Part shown: positions 1 to 12,340 of the stretch, piece by piece | How the letters are laid out: every line of letters starts with the position of its first letter | Numbering within the stretch: the stretch's first letter is position 1 | The notes under the pieces: model-generated | The model's database searches: none | Told to the model about the DNA's origin: nothing | The model's input: the letters and a program-made list of their open reading frames with translations, nothing else | Source of the DNA: Perognathus longimembris pacificus | Taxonomy: Eukaryota; Chordata; Mammalia; Rodentia; Heteromyidae | Assembly: GCF_023159225.1 (NCBI RefSeq) | Contig: NC_063175.1 | Span: forward strand, 3,622,255 to 3,686,254 | Length of the DNA: 64,000 nt | Direction: 5' to 3' | Position numbers and translations under genes: made by a program

Positions 1-610
1 CAAAAAGTTATACCAATAGGGTCTTCAGTATGTAACCCAGAACTGCCTTTTGCTCTCAGGTTCCATACAGATGCACCCCCACTGTTTATTATATTCATAG
101 TCTAGTCCTTTTTATTGGTGAGAAGTATGAATATGCCATGGTTGGTACATGTCCCTCCTTAGTGACAGATTTTCAAGTTTGGGGCTTTGGTAAATAAAGT
201 TGCTATAAACATTTTCACATTTTATGTGAATGTACGTTTTCATTTCTCTGGGATAAATGCCTGGTCATGCAATTGCTGGACTGGATGGTAAATAGTTTAG
301 TCACTTTTTCCTCCAGAAATTCCCAAATTGTTTTTCTAAGAGGCTATGTAATTTTGGTTTACATTTTCACCAACCATGTACAAGTGATTCAGTTTCTCTA
401 TCCCCTCCCCCCTTGAAACAAACCCTAGCACATGCTAAGGCCTAGCCCAGCCCTCAGTTCTCCACATAGTTTCCAGGGTTTGCTGTTGTTGTATCCCATT
501 CTTTTATTATAACAATTCTGGTAACTGTAACATGATGTTTTATTGTGTTTTTCCACTTCCCTAATGGCTAATGATGTTAAATTCACTACATATGTTAAAT
601 TCTATTCTTG
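1..610 (-). repeat. Old L1 3'-region fragment
   Basis: The plus strand shows the reverse complement of an ancient mammalian L1 3' region, with landmarks such as tttcatttctctgggataaa, aattgctggactggatggta and ccctaatggctaatgatgtt. It is strongly diverged and continues past the window edge. Confidence 0.75.
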
Positions 611-786
611 TATTTTTCTTTCTTTACTAATATTCAGAAGTTGAAAGGAAAGAACTAGACACAAGATAAGGAAAGGAGTAGCATCTTCTGTGATCACTTG
701 TTACCTCCTTTGTCGGAGTAAAATCGGGTAAATTAAAATATCTGTTTCATCCCATCATGAATTGGCATTTCATTGTCTTTAGGATT

Positions 787-1010
787 AGGGGTACTGAACT
801 TTGAACTCAGTGCCTTGTGCTCTCACTTGACTTTTTGTTCAAGTCTGGCAATCTGCCACTTGAGCCACAGCTCTACTTCTGGCATTTTGGTGGTTAATTG
901 GAGATGAGAGTCTCATGGACTTTGCTCCCCAGGCTGGCTTTGAACCCATATCCTCAGATCTCAGCCTTCTGAGTACCAAGGATTGCAAGTGTGAACCACC
1001 CAGCTCTGAC
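787..1010 (-). repeat. 7SL-Geo chimeric SINE
   Basis: The reverse complement has a 7SL-like left half and a Geo right half (gccacttgagccacagctct on the plus strand). It lies 110 bp from the exon at 1121, in the downstream intron. Confidence 0.8.
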
Positions 1011-1120
1011 TGTGCTTTTATCCCTGTGTTTGGTAAGGAAGCCATGGAATAAGATGGACGGTATCCAGTGCTGGGACCTGTTGCAGAGTGTGGGACTGGA
1101 CAGGAATATTCCCTACTCAC

Positions 1121-1176
1121 CTTGCCCTCCTGGATGGTGACCACGTCAGGCAGCCCACCCAGTACCCGGGCACGAT
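1121..1176 (-). CDS. MYOM1: MYOM1 exon: start of last Ig domain my13
   Basis: 56 bp, residues 834-852, reading [19 protein letters not shown]. This is the A strand lead-in of the C-terminal Ig domain, which in known structures forms the antiparallel myomesin dimer. The acceptor is tgtctgcag and the donor is CAAG|GTGAGT. It ends in phase 0. The rest of my13 is expected left of the window; I see no further exon between 1 and 1120. Confidence 0.94.
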
Positions 1177-3773
1177 CTGCAGACACAAGAATTCCATGTT
1201 AGTCACTGGATGACAAAGGCCAGCAATCATGCTCACAAGACCACCCCAAGGTATGACTATCCTAATGGAGATTTTTATCTCCTGACAGTCATTTCATACT
1301 GTTTTCAATATGCCAAATAAGAAAATGGTCTGGTTATTCTGGACTTTAATCCTTCTGTGCCCACATATTGTGTATGTGTGCAGAACCTGTTGCTGTACTT
1401 AAAGGACCACCTTTGGGATTGCACAGTCATGTGAAAGCCAGCTGCACAACTGTCATGGCTATTTTCAGTCCTGTGCTTTCTGCAGCTGAGAGGGGCTAAG
1501 CTGATGACAGCAGAGTAAATCTCAGTGGATAGCTTCCAAGCTGGGCATGGCTCCTTCCCGGGTTTCCCTATGGCAAGCACTGGCTACATAACAGGAATCT
1601 GTGTGCTGAGTGTTCTGGAGGCTCGTGTAGAGAAAGCCTTTCCTGGAGAGTATCCATATTTTCTCTCCTACTAGCTCTTGGCAGTACTGTGCACACTATG
1701 GCTCTATGTATAAGGCTTCCAGATGAGAGGATAAGGTACAGGATAGGTGCTGGAATCCTGGATTGCTTCCTTAGTCAAGCCAAATGCTTGGGGTGAGCTC
1801 CTGGGGAAGGCTCCTATCTGGGGGTACTCTCTACACATCTTTCTCTTTTCCCCTAACAGTGGTTATTAGCCTGGCGTTTGGGGGCCTATTTCAATTCCCT
1901 TGTGACTCTTGATGCTCATTTCTACAATTCCTTTCTCCACAGAGTCTGGTTAAAGCTTTGTTTGAAATGGTTTCATTCTCCTATAGGCTCCATTATACCA
2001 CTTAAAAGTCTGGTTCCCCCCCCCCCCCGCCCCACCCCTGCCACCTGAATGAGTTGCTGTGTGATAGTAGAGCAGTCACTTGCTATGGTCTCCTGGCTGT
2101 AGAATGTACAGGGCTGGATTTGCCTTAGACCGGTGGATTTTACATTTGCCAACTTGTGCCACAGTGTCTGTGGGAGTCCTCTGGGCAACTTGAGCGGCAG
2201 TGAGGACTAAGTGCTGGGGCTTCATCTCTTCTTTAAGAGTAGGAAATTACTCAGCATTGCCTACTTTGCAGATTAGGTCCACAGGGAAGACTTTTTTGAA
2301 GTAAATGTTCTATAGCTCATACAAGCATGACATCTCAGGTCTCCTCTAGTTCTAAGGAGTATCTGACCTAGACAGTCAGACTTCTGTTCACAGAGTTCAA
2401 GCACCAGGAGTGGCAGGAAACTGCTGCTCATGGGTGTGGTCTTTGCTGTGTGTCCGTGATGTGGGGGAAAGGTTCCTCCCTAGCAGACAAGAAAGGAAGC
2501 CTCTCCTGTTCTGACTCTCCCCGGCCATGCTTCCATCCCCAAATGTATCTCCTGAATGCAGGGCCTGGCCAGGGAAGGAAAGGGAAGTGGTGGCGGCCAA
2601 TGCAGGGAAGGGTTCAAATTCCTACTTTGGAGGACCTGGAGCCACTGGAGAGCAGGAAGATCATTTCCCCTCCCACTCTTCTACTCCTGATGGTCCTCTC
2701 CCCCATCCTCACTTAAAGCAGGCTCACCCATGTCCTACACAGAAGCAGCCCAGTTTGGTGGATTAGTCAGAGATGCCAGGGGGTCTGCAGGGCACTGGGA
2801 GTTCTGACAGTGTGTATGCATGAGACAAAGCCGACAGATGTGCAACAGACCCTGTTTCTGCGCCTGCACACTGGCCAGGCTGGTATGTCCTTGCAGTGTG
2901 TGTGCATGGAAAGCCTTTCCAGGTTCATGACAATCAGAGAGGAAGCCTTCAGCAGCTCTCAAGTCCCAAGGGCTCCCCAGGAAAACCACAGTGCTTGCTG
3001 GGAACAAGCTACATGACCTCCTACCTGATGGCAGGCTGACAATATTTCTTTTCTTTCAGGAATATACTTAGTTAACTGACACCTAGTGTCTTTAAGTCAC
3101 TATCAACCTGCTGTGTGATTTGCAAGTACAAGTATTTCTCAGGCTGTTTGGGTAGCAGCTGAAGTAGGAGTTGTGTGACGTTCTGACCATGTAACCTGAG
3201 ACCTTTCCACAGACATTCTTGAAAGACTAAAATGAAAACATATGTACACCACCTAAGATTTCAAAAAGAAAAAAATGAGCTCCTCCATCAGCAAAACAAA
3301 ATTCTGTGTTGAACTTGCATCAGAGTTAAGTGTGCAAGAAGGTGACTTGACTTACTTTTCTCGGCAATGGCGGCTTGTCTGTGGATGAGAGAGACGAACA
3401 AACACACAAAGAAGAGTTTTGTTTTAGAGTTACTTCCAAGTAGCTGACCTTGGCTACATTTCACTGCTGCTGAGATGCTTGGCGGCTCAACATAACAGCT
3501 ACAAGCAGGGCTTTTCCTGAGCTTGTTGAGACAAAAGACTCTTTCTAGCTAACACTTAGGTGGGAGAGCAGCTCACTAGCTTCTGGGATATTATTACACT
3601 GCAGGGGTGCTGGACAGGAAGAGAACTTACTTTAACCTCTGGAATTCGGCAAACGCTTCATCAAATGCTGTAGGAAAAAAAGACAAAAATTAAACCTTTT
3701 TCCCTTTTCAAAATTAATGTGTGTTATTTACACAATGTAGGACTTTCACTGTGATATTTCTCTCTCTCTCTGT

Positions 3774-3822
<49 letters not shown>

Positions 3823-5483
3823 AAGTTGGATTGTATTTACCTCTTCTCTACGTACAAAGAGGTTTCAATTCTATACATCAGGTTATGAGTACAATGTATC
3901 TTGATCAATGTCACCCTTTCTATCATTCTCTCTCATCTCTTCCAAGCCCATCCTTCCCCCCCCCCTTACAAGTATCTTTCTTGTGATTTTTATTTAATGA
4001 GTTTCATTGTGTCCTTTTCATACATTCACACAACATAATTAGATGAATGCAATGCTCTTACTGATGAACTGGGACTAAAACTCACAAGGCCAGGGCCATT
4101 GTGATCAGTCCAGACCTAACCATGGCAACTTGGAATAAGGCTGCCTGTGTGTTCATGCTATAACTCAGTATACCCAACAAAACCAGCAAATTCTTTCTAG
4201 GAAGAAGATATAAAATAAAAGATTTCAGAAGCTTTCATCTCAGTGAGAGACCTTCAACCCTTTAAGCAGAAAGGCAATGTTTAGCTCAGCTCCATCTAAG
4301 GGGAGAAAATGGGAACAAAGTTCTGCTTCAAATGAAAGTTGGTTGTCTACTAAGCTTCCTGAGTATCAAAAAGCTTTTTCTTATTAAATGATTCCCAATG
4401 TCAGAAGTTCCTAGCTAGCTAGACAGTTTAAATGTCTTTATATTAGGGTTCTGGTCTGAATCTTCGGGCAAAGTAAGTTATAGTCATCACAGTGTGTGCC
4501 ATTGGAACTGAGATAAAAGACTGAGGAGACTAGGCAACAATAGCTATAGTGTTCTAAAATAATTTTTTCTCTCTATGTTTGCAGTGAACCCTTTGATTAA
4601 AGACTTTAGACAAAGGACAGCTTTGTTTTGAAATTCTCACCTCAGCTTTTCAGCTTTCTATGGTTTAAGAATCACACTACCTTAAGTGTAGAGAATTCTT
4701 AGGATGATACTAGTCCAGTCCTAGCCATTTCGTGGATGAAAATAGTACGTATAAAGTCAAGGTTCAAACTGCCAGGCTGTACTTTTGCTTATGTGTAAAA
4801 TGAGTGAGAGATGATGTAGGCTTACCAGGCTGAGAGAAAGGCCTTGTCCTGACCCCCACCAACACTGGGGCTCCGGGAGGGTTGTGTGTTCAAGACACTC
4901 TGCTTGGTGGCAGAGTCAATGGTCAGATAATCCACAGCCTTTGGCTTAAGAGTATTGCAAAGTATGGTAGCCACATACACTTTGATGAGTCAGAGAATAA
5001 GAATACTTCTTTTTTTGTTACTTGTAGAGCTTGAACTCAGGGCCTGGGCACTGTCCCTGAGCCTCTTTGAGCTCAAGGCTAGCGTTCTACCACTTGAGCC
5101 ACAGCACCACTTCCAGTTTTTGAGTGGTTAATTGGAGAGATGAGTCTCCTGGGGACTTTTCTGCCCCAGCTGGCTTCAAACTCAGGAGCTCAGCCTCCTG
5201 AGTAGCTAGGATTATAGGCGTGAGCCACCCGTGCCCAGCAAGAATACTTTTTTTTAAGAATCTAAAGCTTATCCATTCACATATTGACATACTGCTTCCC
5301 TTTTCCTACTGTGTTTTCAACAGTCAGGTAAACCTCAGAGGAAACCATCTATCAGGTATGTTTTCAAAGCTTAGGCTAAGCATAGGCAAGAAAGCCCAAG
5401 TTCAGTGTCAAGAGTAACCACTCCCACTCTTGCAATGTCCTCAGTGATGCTTCACGGGCAAAATGGGTATGATGAGGAGGGGA

Positions 5484-5541
<58 letters not shown>

Positions 5542-8500
5542 CGCTTCAATGAAGACTTGACAAGTTGCTCTCTAATGAATCTGCTCTCTGAGATTGAAAA
5601 CCAGAAGAGTCATGACACATTTAGATTGTACTTGAATACACAGAGAAATGTGGGGAAAATGCCACAGTTCCTTTAGTGACATTCATCTAAACTAGTTCGT
5701 TTCTTTAGGAAAGAGCAGCAGGAAGAATGTAATGCTAGGAGGGGAGAAATGTCAGTGTTTTCATTGTTTTACTTATAATTGTGCATCTTTGAAATTTGCT
5801 GTTTGGAAATCTTTTGTATGCATCTATCACCACTTCTCTTCACCCCACTTTCTTCTCTCCAGACCCTCTGTTCTCTCTGCTGATGACAAGAAATCAGGTA
5901 GCCATAAGAATCCAGCCAGGCTGATCAACTTCTCTCTCTTCTCATCATTTGTCTCTGCTTCTAACTACTCATTCCCCTCTAATTTTGGAAGAGAGGTCTC
6001 CTACTCTTTTCTAGAGCTGACACTTGTCCCTCTGCCCTTGAAAAGGCAGTCCTTCTAAGGCAACTGGTTTATTGGACTCTTTGCTCAGAGGAAAATCATC
6101 ACAAATTTTGCTTTTTACTGTCTGTTCTTACAGAAGAGATTGTGAGCCCCCTTTGTAAGCATCATCCTGTAAAAGCTGTGCTTTCTGTCCATGTTTACAT
6201 CTCCATCTTCCTTTCCATGGATTGCCTACCCATTGGATGCTTGCTCCTTCCACCTTGACAGATTAAAACTGCTTTATCAAAGTCAATGTGAATACAATCC
6301 ATGAGAGGTCATTGGTCTAGATCAGTGCCTGTACTAGGCCCCAACAGACCAGAAAAAAGCAGAATGAAGTCATTCATGCTATTTGCCATGTTATCAAGCT
6401 GAACTTAAAAACAGGACAGTTAAAAAAAAAAAGAAAGTCACAGCAACTAATTGGAATAGGTTTAGTCATCCAAAGAAGGCGAAGGAATCTCCCTATGAGA
6501 AGAATAGCTTGAAGAAATATAATGTGAATTAACCTGATTTTTTTTGCATGACATAGTTCCCTTGATCTTTCTCCTGCTATCTGACAAAATTCAAGTGTTT
6601 TGTCACAGCCAAGGAAGTAGCTTTCTAGTGGGATGCTGCCTATTTATGATTCTCTAGTAAAATCAATTAGGCTCTGAAACTTAATTTGTTGAACTTCTGC
6701 TCCTTAATATTACCAACATCGTAGCTCTTTTGATATCATCAAAGTACTGAGTTGTTTTTTTTCATTTTTAATTGTATTAATTTATTGCTAGTGCTGGAGT
6801 ATGAACTCAGGGCTCTGTGTTTGCTGGGTTTACTTGCTGTACTGGCACTCTACCACTTGAGCCAATGACTCCAGCCCAGCTGATTAGTTGTAGATAAAGT
6901 CTTCCAGACTTTTTTCCTCAGGCTGTCTTGGAACCATGACTCTCCAAGATCTCAGCCACCTGAATGGCAAGGATTAAAGGCTTGGGCCACCAGCACACAT
7001 TCTTTTTTTTTTTTTTCCTCTCATTCTTTTTCAAAGACTCATTCTTCTATAGTAAACTTGAACCTGCAGAATATCTGTGCTTACCTTGTCCAGAAAGATC
7101 TACCGTCCTCTGGTGTCCAGTTTTGCCATCAAAGAGCTCCATTACATATTTCCCTTTATCATTCGGAGTGGGCTCACTGATTTGTAGCCAGATCTGCTCC
7201 CCAGTGACCCCACTCTTAACCCTGTCTGTGAACTTAATATCAGTCCCACTGTTAAAATGAAAGAAAACATTGTTACTGGTTGTTTTCATGTATAGACGTT
7301 CTTCTGTCTCTCATTAAAGGTCGTATTATAAACGACTCCAGGCATTCAAAAGGCATAAGTCAGTCCTCTGGGCATCTTACTAATTACATGATAATTGCTG
7401 TGTATATATTTCTTAACCTTGGGACTTTCATGTGTACCTTTAGCTCTGTATCAAAACCTTGAGTAATTCACAATTATTTGTCAAAATTGAAATATTGAAC
7501 TGCAATTAATAGGAAAATTCTTCTGTTTCAGAGAAAATATGGTCCTTAAAACATAGCAGGTGGATTTCAAGGCCCTGGGTCTGACAGTCTGAACATTTAT
7601 TTAGTTTCTTGTAAGAACCTATGGCCTCAGGCAGACTACAAAACTGATACTCATTGGTGAAGTTAATTACTTTGCTTTTGCTTTAGGATTAGGGAATCTT
7701 TAAAGCTAAAAAGCTAAACTATGTACTATTTTGTTGCATATTTTATGGAGATGATCTATGTGTATAAACTGGATTTTATAAACTAGTGAAGAACACACTT
7801 ATGGAGGCTCATCTATGCCCGACATCACTTGACATATGTTGTTTCAAAGCTATTTTAAAATGTATGTGAATGTGTACTCAGTAGTAGAGCCAAAAGAGAA
7901 GGGAAAGCAGAGCAGCTGCCAGAATTAATGAGGTTTGCACTCAGCCCCTGATTGTGTTTCTTCATATTCTATAGTACGTCATGAATAGACACATGAGCTG
8001 GGTTCTCTGTTAGGTAATAAAAGGAAGTATATTTCTTTCTATGGTAAATCTGACTAAATGATACAGTGACAGATGAAGTAAGAAAAAAGCAGGTAGGTGT
8101 GCTCCCATGCTGTTAAAAGAAACCTCAGGAAGAGTTTATAAAGCTGTAAGGATATAAGAAAAAGTACAGTATACCAAAATACATAGAGAAAAGATTGGAA
8201 AGAAATACCCCAAATGGTCACAGACTGGCTACTAATACTATGGATGGTGTCATATTATGAATTCCTTCTACTTTGTAATATAATACCATAAGTGCTATTT
8301 TGAACAATCACATGCTAAGTTTATAATTGGAATACAATTCTAAAGATGCACTTTGAAAAAAATTCATTTAAAAATGTTAGCTTTCAAGTGAATTTTTATA
8401 TCACTACATTCTTTGAAGAATGTTTCTTCATGTAACCAACAAAGATTAAAACTTAAAATGCTATAAGATGTTAGGTAAAGAAATCCATTTGGACTCCACA

Positions 8501-9594
8501 GACTTCAGCATGAATATGGCTTAGAGAGTTGACAAACTGTTCTATGCTTTGTAATAATAAATACATTGAGTTATTTAATATCCAACTAACATTCCTAATG
8601 GCACCGTGCTTATATTAAAGACTTTAAACAGGTTGTTCCTATTTTATATAAAGGAAAGCTTGGAATCAATTAAATTATATGACTTGCTAAGATTGCAATC
8701 AAAGATAGGAGCAAAGTCAAGACCAAGTTTCTTTATCATGATGTCACATCCTTGATTCCTGAGTCATTCATAGGCTCAGAAAGTCCCAAGAAACTCACCT
8801 AGCTCACAAGACCAAATAATGTTAAGAAGTTCATGTCATGATGTTCTTGTATCACCTTCCTGTGATTGTATATACACTATCTCTGTAATCTTATCTGAGT
8901 ATATTGGAAACCGTGTATACTGGTATTAGAACTAGGAAATTGAAAGGGAATACCAAAATTGAGAGACACGGGGTAAAAAAAGACAAACAATTACAAAGCA
9001 ATACTTGCAAAACTGTTTGGTGTAAGTGAACTGAACACATCATGGGGGGAAAGGGAAAGGGGGAGGAGGGGGGGTTATGGGGGACAAGGTAACAAACAGT
9101 ACAAGAAATGTATCTAACGTATGAAACTGTAACCTCTCTGTACATCAGTTTGATAATAAAAATTTGAAAAAAAAAGAAGTTCATGTCTTATCATCTAATA
9201 GCCATTTCTAAAACATATCTTCAATGTTCTCAAATTTTAACAACTAATTCTTTTAGAGAAACTATAAAGCTTTTTGGTGGATGGTTCAGCTAACTTTCTT
9301 TCTCTCATTCTTCAAACTGATATATTAGAATGTCCTGGATGTCACAGAGGAATTTCCTAGAATTTGGTCTATTTTAATTCATAATTACTTTCCCTAAATA
9401 TGTTCTGAAAGAAACAGAACAAAAAAATGAAACCCCAGGCATTCCACACCAGAATTTTATCACTTCACGGTTTTTAAACTCAGGAAATGATGAATACTAT
9501 TAATAAAACACTATTCAACAAACAAGTAGTGGCATTTTAAGGAAAACACAATGGCTGCTTTGTAAGATTCAACTCTGGCTAACTACTCCATCTA

Positions 9595-9647
<53 letters not shown>

Positions 9648-12296
9648 GCTGGTGATTGACCCCAGGGTCTTGTACATGCTGGGTATGAGTTATACCCCCG
9701 CCAGCACTACATTGCTTTTTAAAAATTAATTTTGAACAGATACATTAACATTGTACATATTAATGGGGCAACATGGTTTTTTTGTTTTAAGGCAGAGTCT
9801 TACTATACAGTGTAGGTTGATCTATAACATGAGATCCTCCTGCCTCCACCTCCTGAGTGCTGGGAACAGTAACATAACACAATACAATATATTGTAACAT
9901 AAATGTATTCATTACTGTACTTAGGAAATTGTAACCCCTCAGTATATCACCCTTACAATAAAATAAAAATTTAAAAATAACATACAAATTATTATGAGGT
10001 TAAACATATCTATCTTCTTGCCAGTCCTGGGGCTTGGGACTCAAGGCCTGAGCACTGTCCCTGGCTTCTTTTTGCTTAAGGCTAGCACTCTACCACTTGA
10101 GCCATAGCACCCTTTCTGGCTTTTTCTATATACGTGGTGCTGAGGAATCCAACCCAGGGCTTCATGTATACGAGGCGAACACTATATACTATATATTGTA
10201 TACTAGGCCATATTCCCAGCCCCATATCTATCTTCTTTTTTTTTTTTTGGCCAGTCCTGGGGCTTGGACTCAGGGCCTGAGCACTGTCCCTGGCTTCTTT
10301 TTGCTCAAGGCTAGCACTCTGACACTTGAGCCACAGCGCCACTTCCGGCCATTTTCTGTATATGTGGTGCTGGGGAATCGAACCCAGGGCCTCATGTATA
10401 TGAGGCAGGCACTCTTGCCACTAGGCCATATCCCCAGCCCCCCATATCTATCTTCTTTAACACATTTCTTTCTTCCTTTTTTCCAGTACCAGGGCTCATT
10501 CAGCTTGTTTGCTCACAGCTAGCACTCTACCATCTGAGCCATACCTCCAGTTGAGCTTTTTTCTAGAGTCTCATATTTAACCTCCTGAATATCTAGGATT
10601 ACAGATGTAAGCCACAGGCACCTAGTTTGTCATTTCTTTATGGTGAAAAACTTTAAAATCTTTAAAAATGTATACTATATTACTGTTATCTATATTCACC
10701 CTACTCTGTAGTAGCACACCAGAACTTGAGTTTATCTAGTCAGCTGTATGACCTTTATCATGTCACTTCACTGAGCTTGAGCATCCCCTCATCACTAGAA
10801 TATGGAGTACCTACTGCAAAGTGCAGTCACTATGGAATATGCACATAGCCGAGGACTTGGGGCAGTGATCAGCATATGGTCCATGCCCACTGAAGGAACA
10901 ATGTAATAACCTGTTATTTGTATCCTCCTGGGGATGTTACAGGCCGCTCTGCTCAGTGGGGCTCTGAAGAACGGTTATTAGTCTCTTCTCACTTGTAGTT
11001 CAGGATGACTCAAGGAAGCCAAGAGTTAGGATTGTCAAGACTGGGAAAAGAAGTACTGGTTTGGTTTAGGAATGTATTTTCTATTGAGATCCTAGAGGTG
11101 AGGTTGGATGTGCTCCCTCTATAACTTCACAAAGGCAGCCTGGGATTAGAATAGATCTTCAGGCTGAATCCAGTTCAAACACATATCCTTAAACTTGTTT
11201 TGAGATCTTGAAATTCTCTAGAGGTAGACTAGGGAGAAGTACTCCAATGTCCAACAAAGCCAGCAGCGAGGCTGGAGATTCCTCTTGATGAGGCTTCTTT
11301 GGTGAAAGTCCATTCATTCATGAAGTGGGAGACATGGCACCTCGTGGTGTATACAGCTTCAGTTTTGTTTGAGACCACAGCACATGTTAGCTGTATCCAG
11401 AATAGGAGGACTGAGAATGTATTTCTGAAGGCCAGACAAAATATACAGCCCTTGTACAACTGTCTAGAGACAATCAGCGAAGCCTCCATTACAGAGGTAT
11501 TTGTGAACTGTGACATTTCTTAGATTATGAAGGAAGAATTGAGCCAAGGGAAAGAGCCAACTTCGCAATAAGGGAATGGCCTGGTATTTCTGTCCTATGA
11601 TCCTAAATATTAAACCTGAGAATTAGTAACACTCCTTTTTTTCCTTCCTCTACTCCTCAGTGGAGAAACAATTTCCACATAGCAAGTCAGTTTTTGTGTA
11701 CTTACTTGTGAGACCAGTTAACTTTCAAATCATCCAGGTAGTAAGTAACAAAAGAGTACAGTCGGATGCCCTCGGCTGTGCTTTGGATTTTCAGATCAGT
11801 AGCAGACAAAGCTGAAAGAAGAAATCAATATATTTCATGTATGTGTAATATATCTAGGCAGGAGAATGATGAAGCATTGTTGAGCTAAGGAAATTAAGAC
11901 TTACCTATTTTCCTGCATACTTCAGTCATCAGTTCTTTGAAGGCTGTGGATAGAGTTTTATAAAGAAACTTTAACATGAACTTGCCCAATGTAAGATCAG
12001 ATCTCAAACTGTTAGCTTTCAAAAAATGTATAACTAGCTGGGCATTGGTGCCTCACACCTGTAATCCTAGCTACTCTCAGGAAGCTTACATTTGAGGATT
12101 CCAGTTTGAAGCCAACTTTGGCAGAAAAATCTAAGAGATTCCTATCTTATCTCCAATTAACTAGCAAAACAACAACAAAAACCACTCCCCCTTGCCCCAC
12201 AAATGAAAGTGGAGGTATACTTCAAGTGAAAGAGTGCCATTCTTGAGCAAAAAAGCCAAGAGAGAGTGTGAGACCTGAGTTCAAGCCTCATTACTG

Positions 12297-12340
<44 letters not shown>

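Larger units (their letters stand above)
1..1120 (-). other. MYOM1 intron (incomplete, runs off the left edge)
   Basis: It holds the 3' part of an old L1 on the minus strand up to about 610 and a 7SL-Geo type SINE at 787-1010. Between them lies about 170 bp without a recognised element. Confidence 0.85.
3668..7084 (-). other. MYOM1 intron, 3.4 kb
   Basis: It contains a GT microsatellite, an L1 3'-UTR fragment (3820-4060), one SINE at 5012-5240, a CA microsatellite and a diverged SINE at 6785-7000. The stretch 5750-6060 is pyrimidine-rich on the plus strand and open over 108 codons, but looks like nothing I know. No exon was found. Confidence 0.85.
7249..11705 (-). other. MYOM1 intron, 4.5 kb
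   Basis: Positions 7260-8820 look unique and AT-rich. Then come a dated L1 3'-end insertion (8838-9173), a GT microsatellite, an ID-like fragment, a B1-like fragment, an L1 tail, two IDL-Geo SINEs at one target site, a SINE fragment and a MIR-like stretch. 10900-11700 shows nothing recognised. Confidence 0.85.

Noticed and set aside
2397..3016. Overlapping open frames on both strands, possible hidden exon
   Set aside because: The exons at 3356-3378 and 1121-1176 already join in phase, no AG/GT-bounded segment resembles myomesin, and the frames carry no family signature.
3777..3986. An open frame starting with alternating Cys and Val
   Set aside because: It is a (GT)n microsatellite reading into an L1 fragment.
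10097..10522. A 141-codon open frame on the plus strand
   Set aside because: It runs antisense through two IDL-Geo SINEs; similar 'proteins' appear wherever that SINE occurs (for example 33427-33612).
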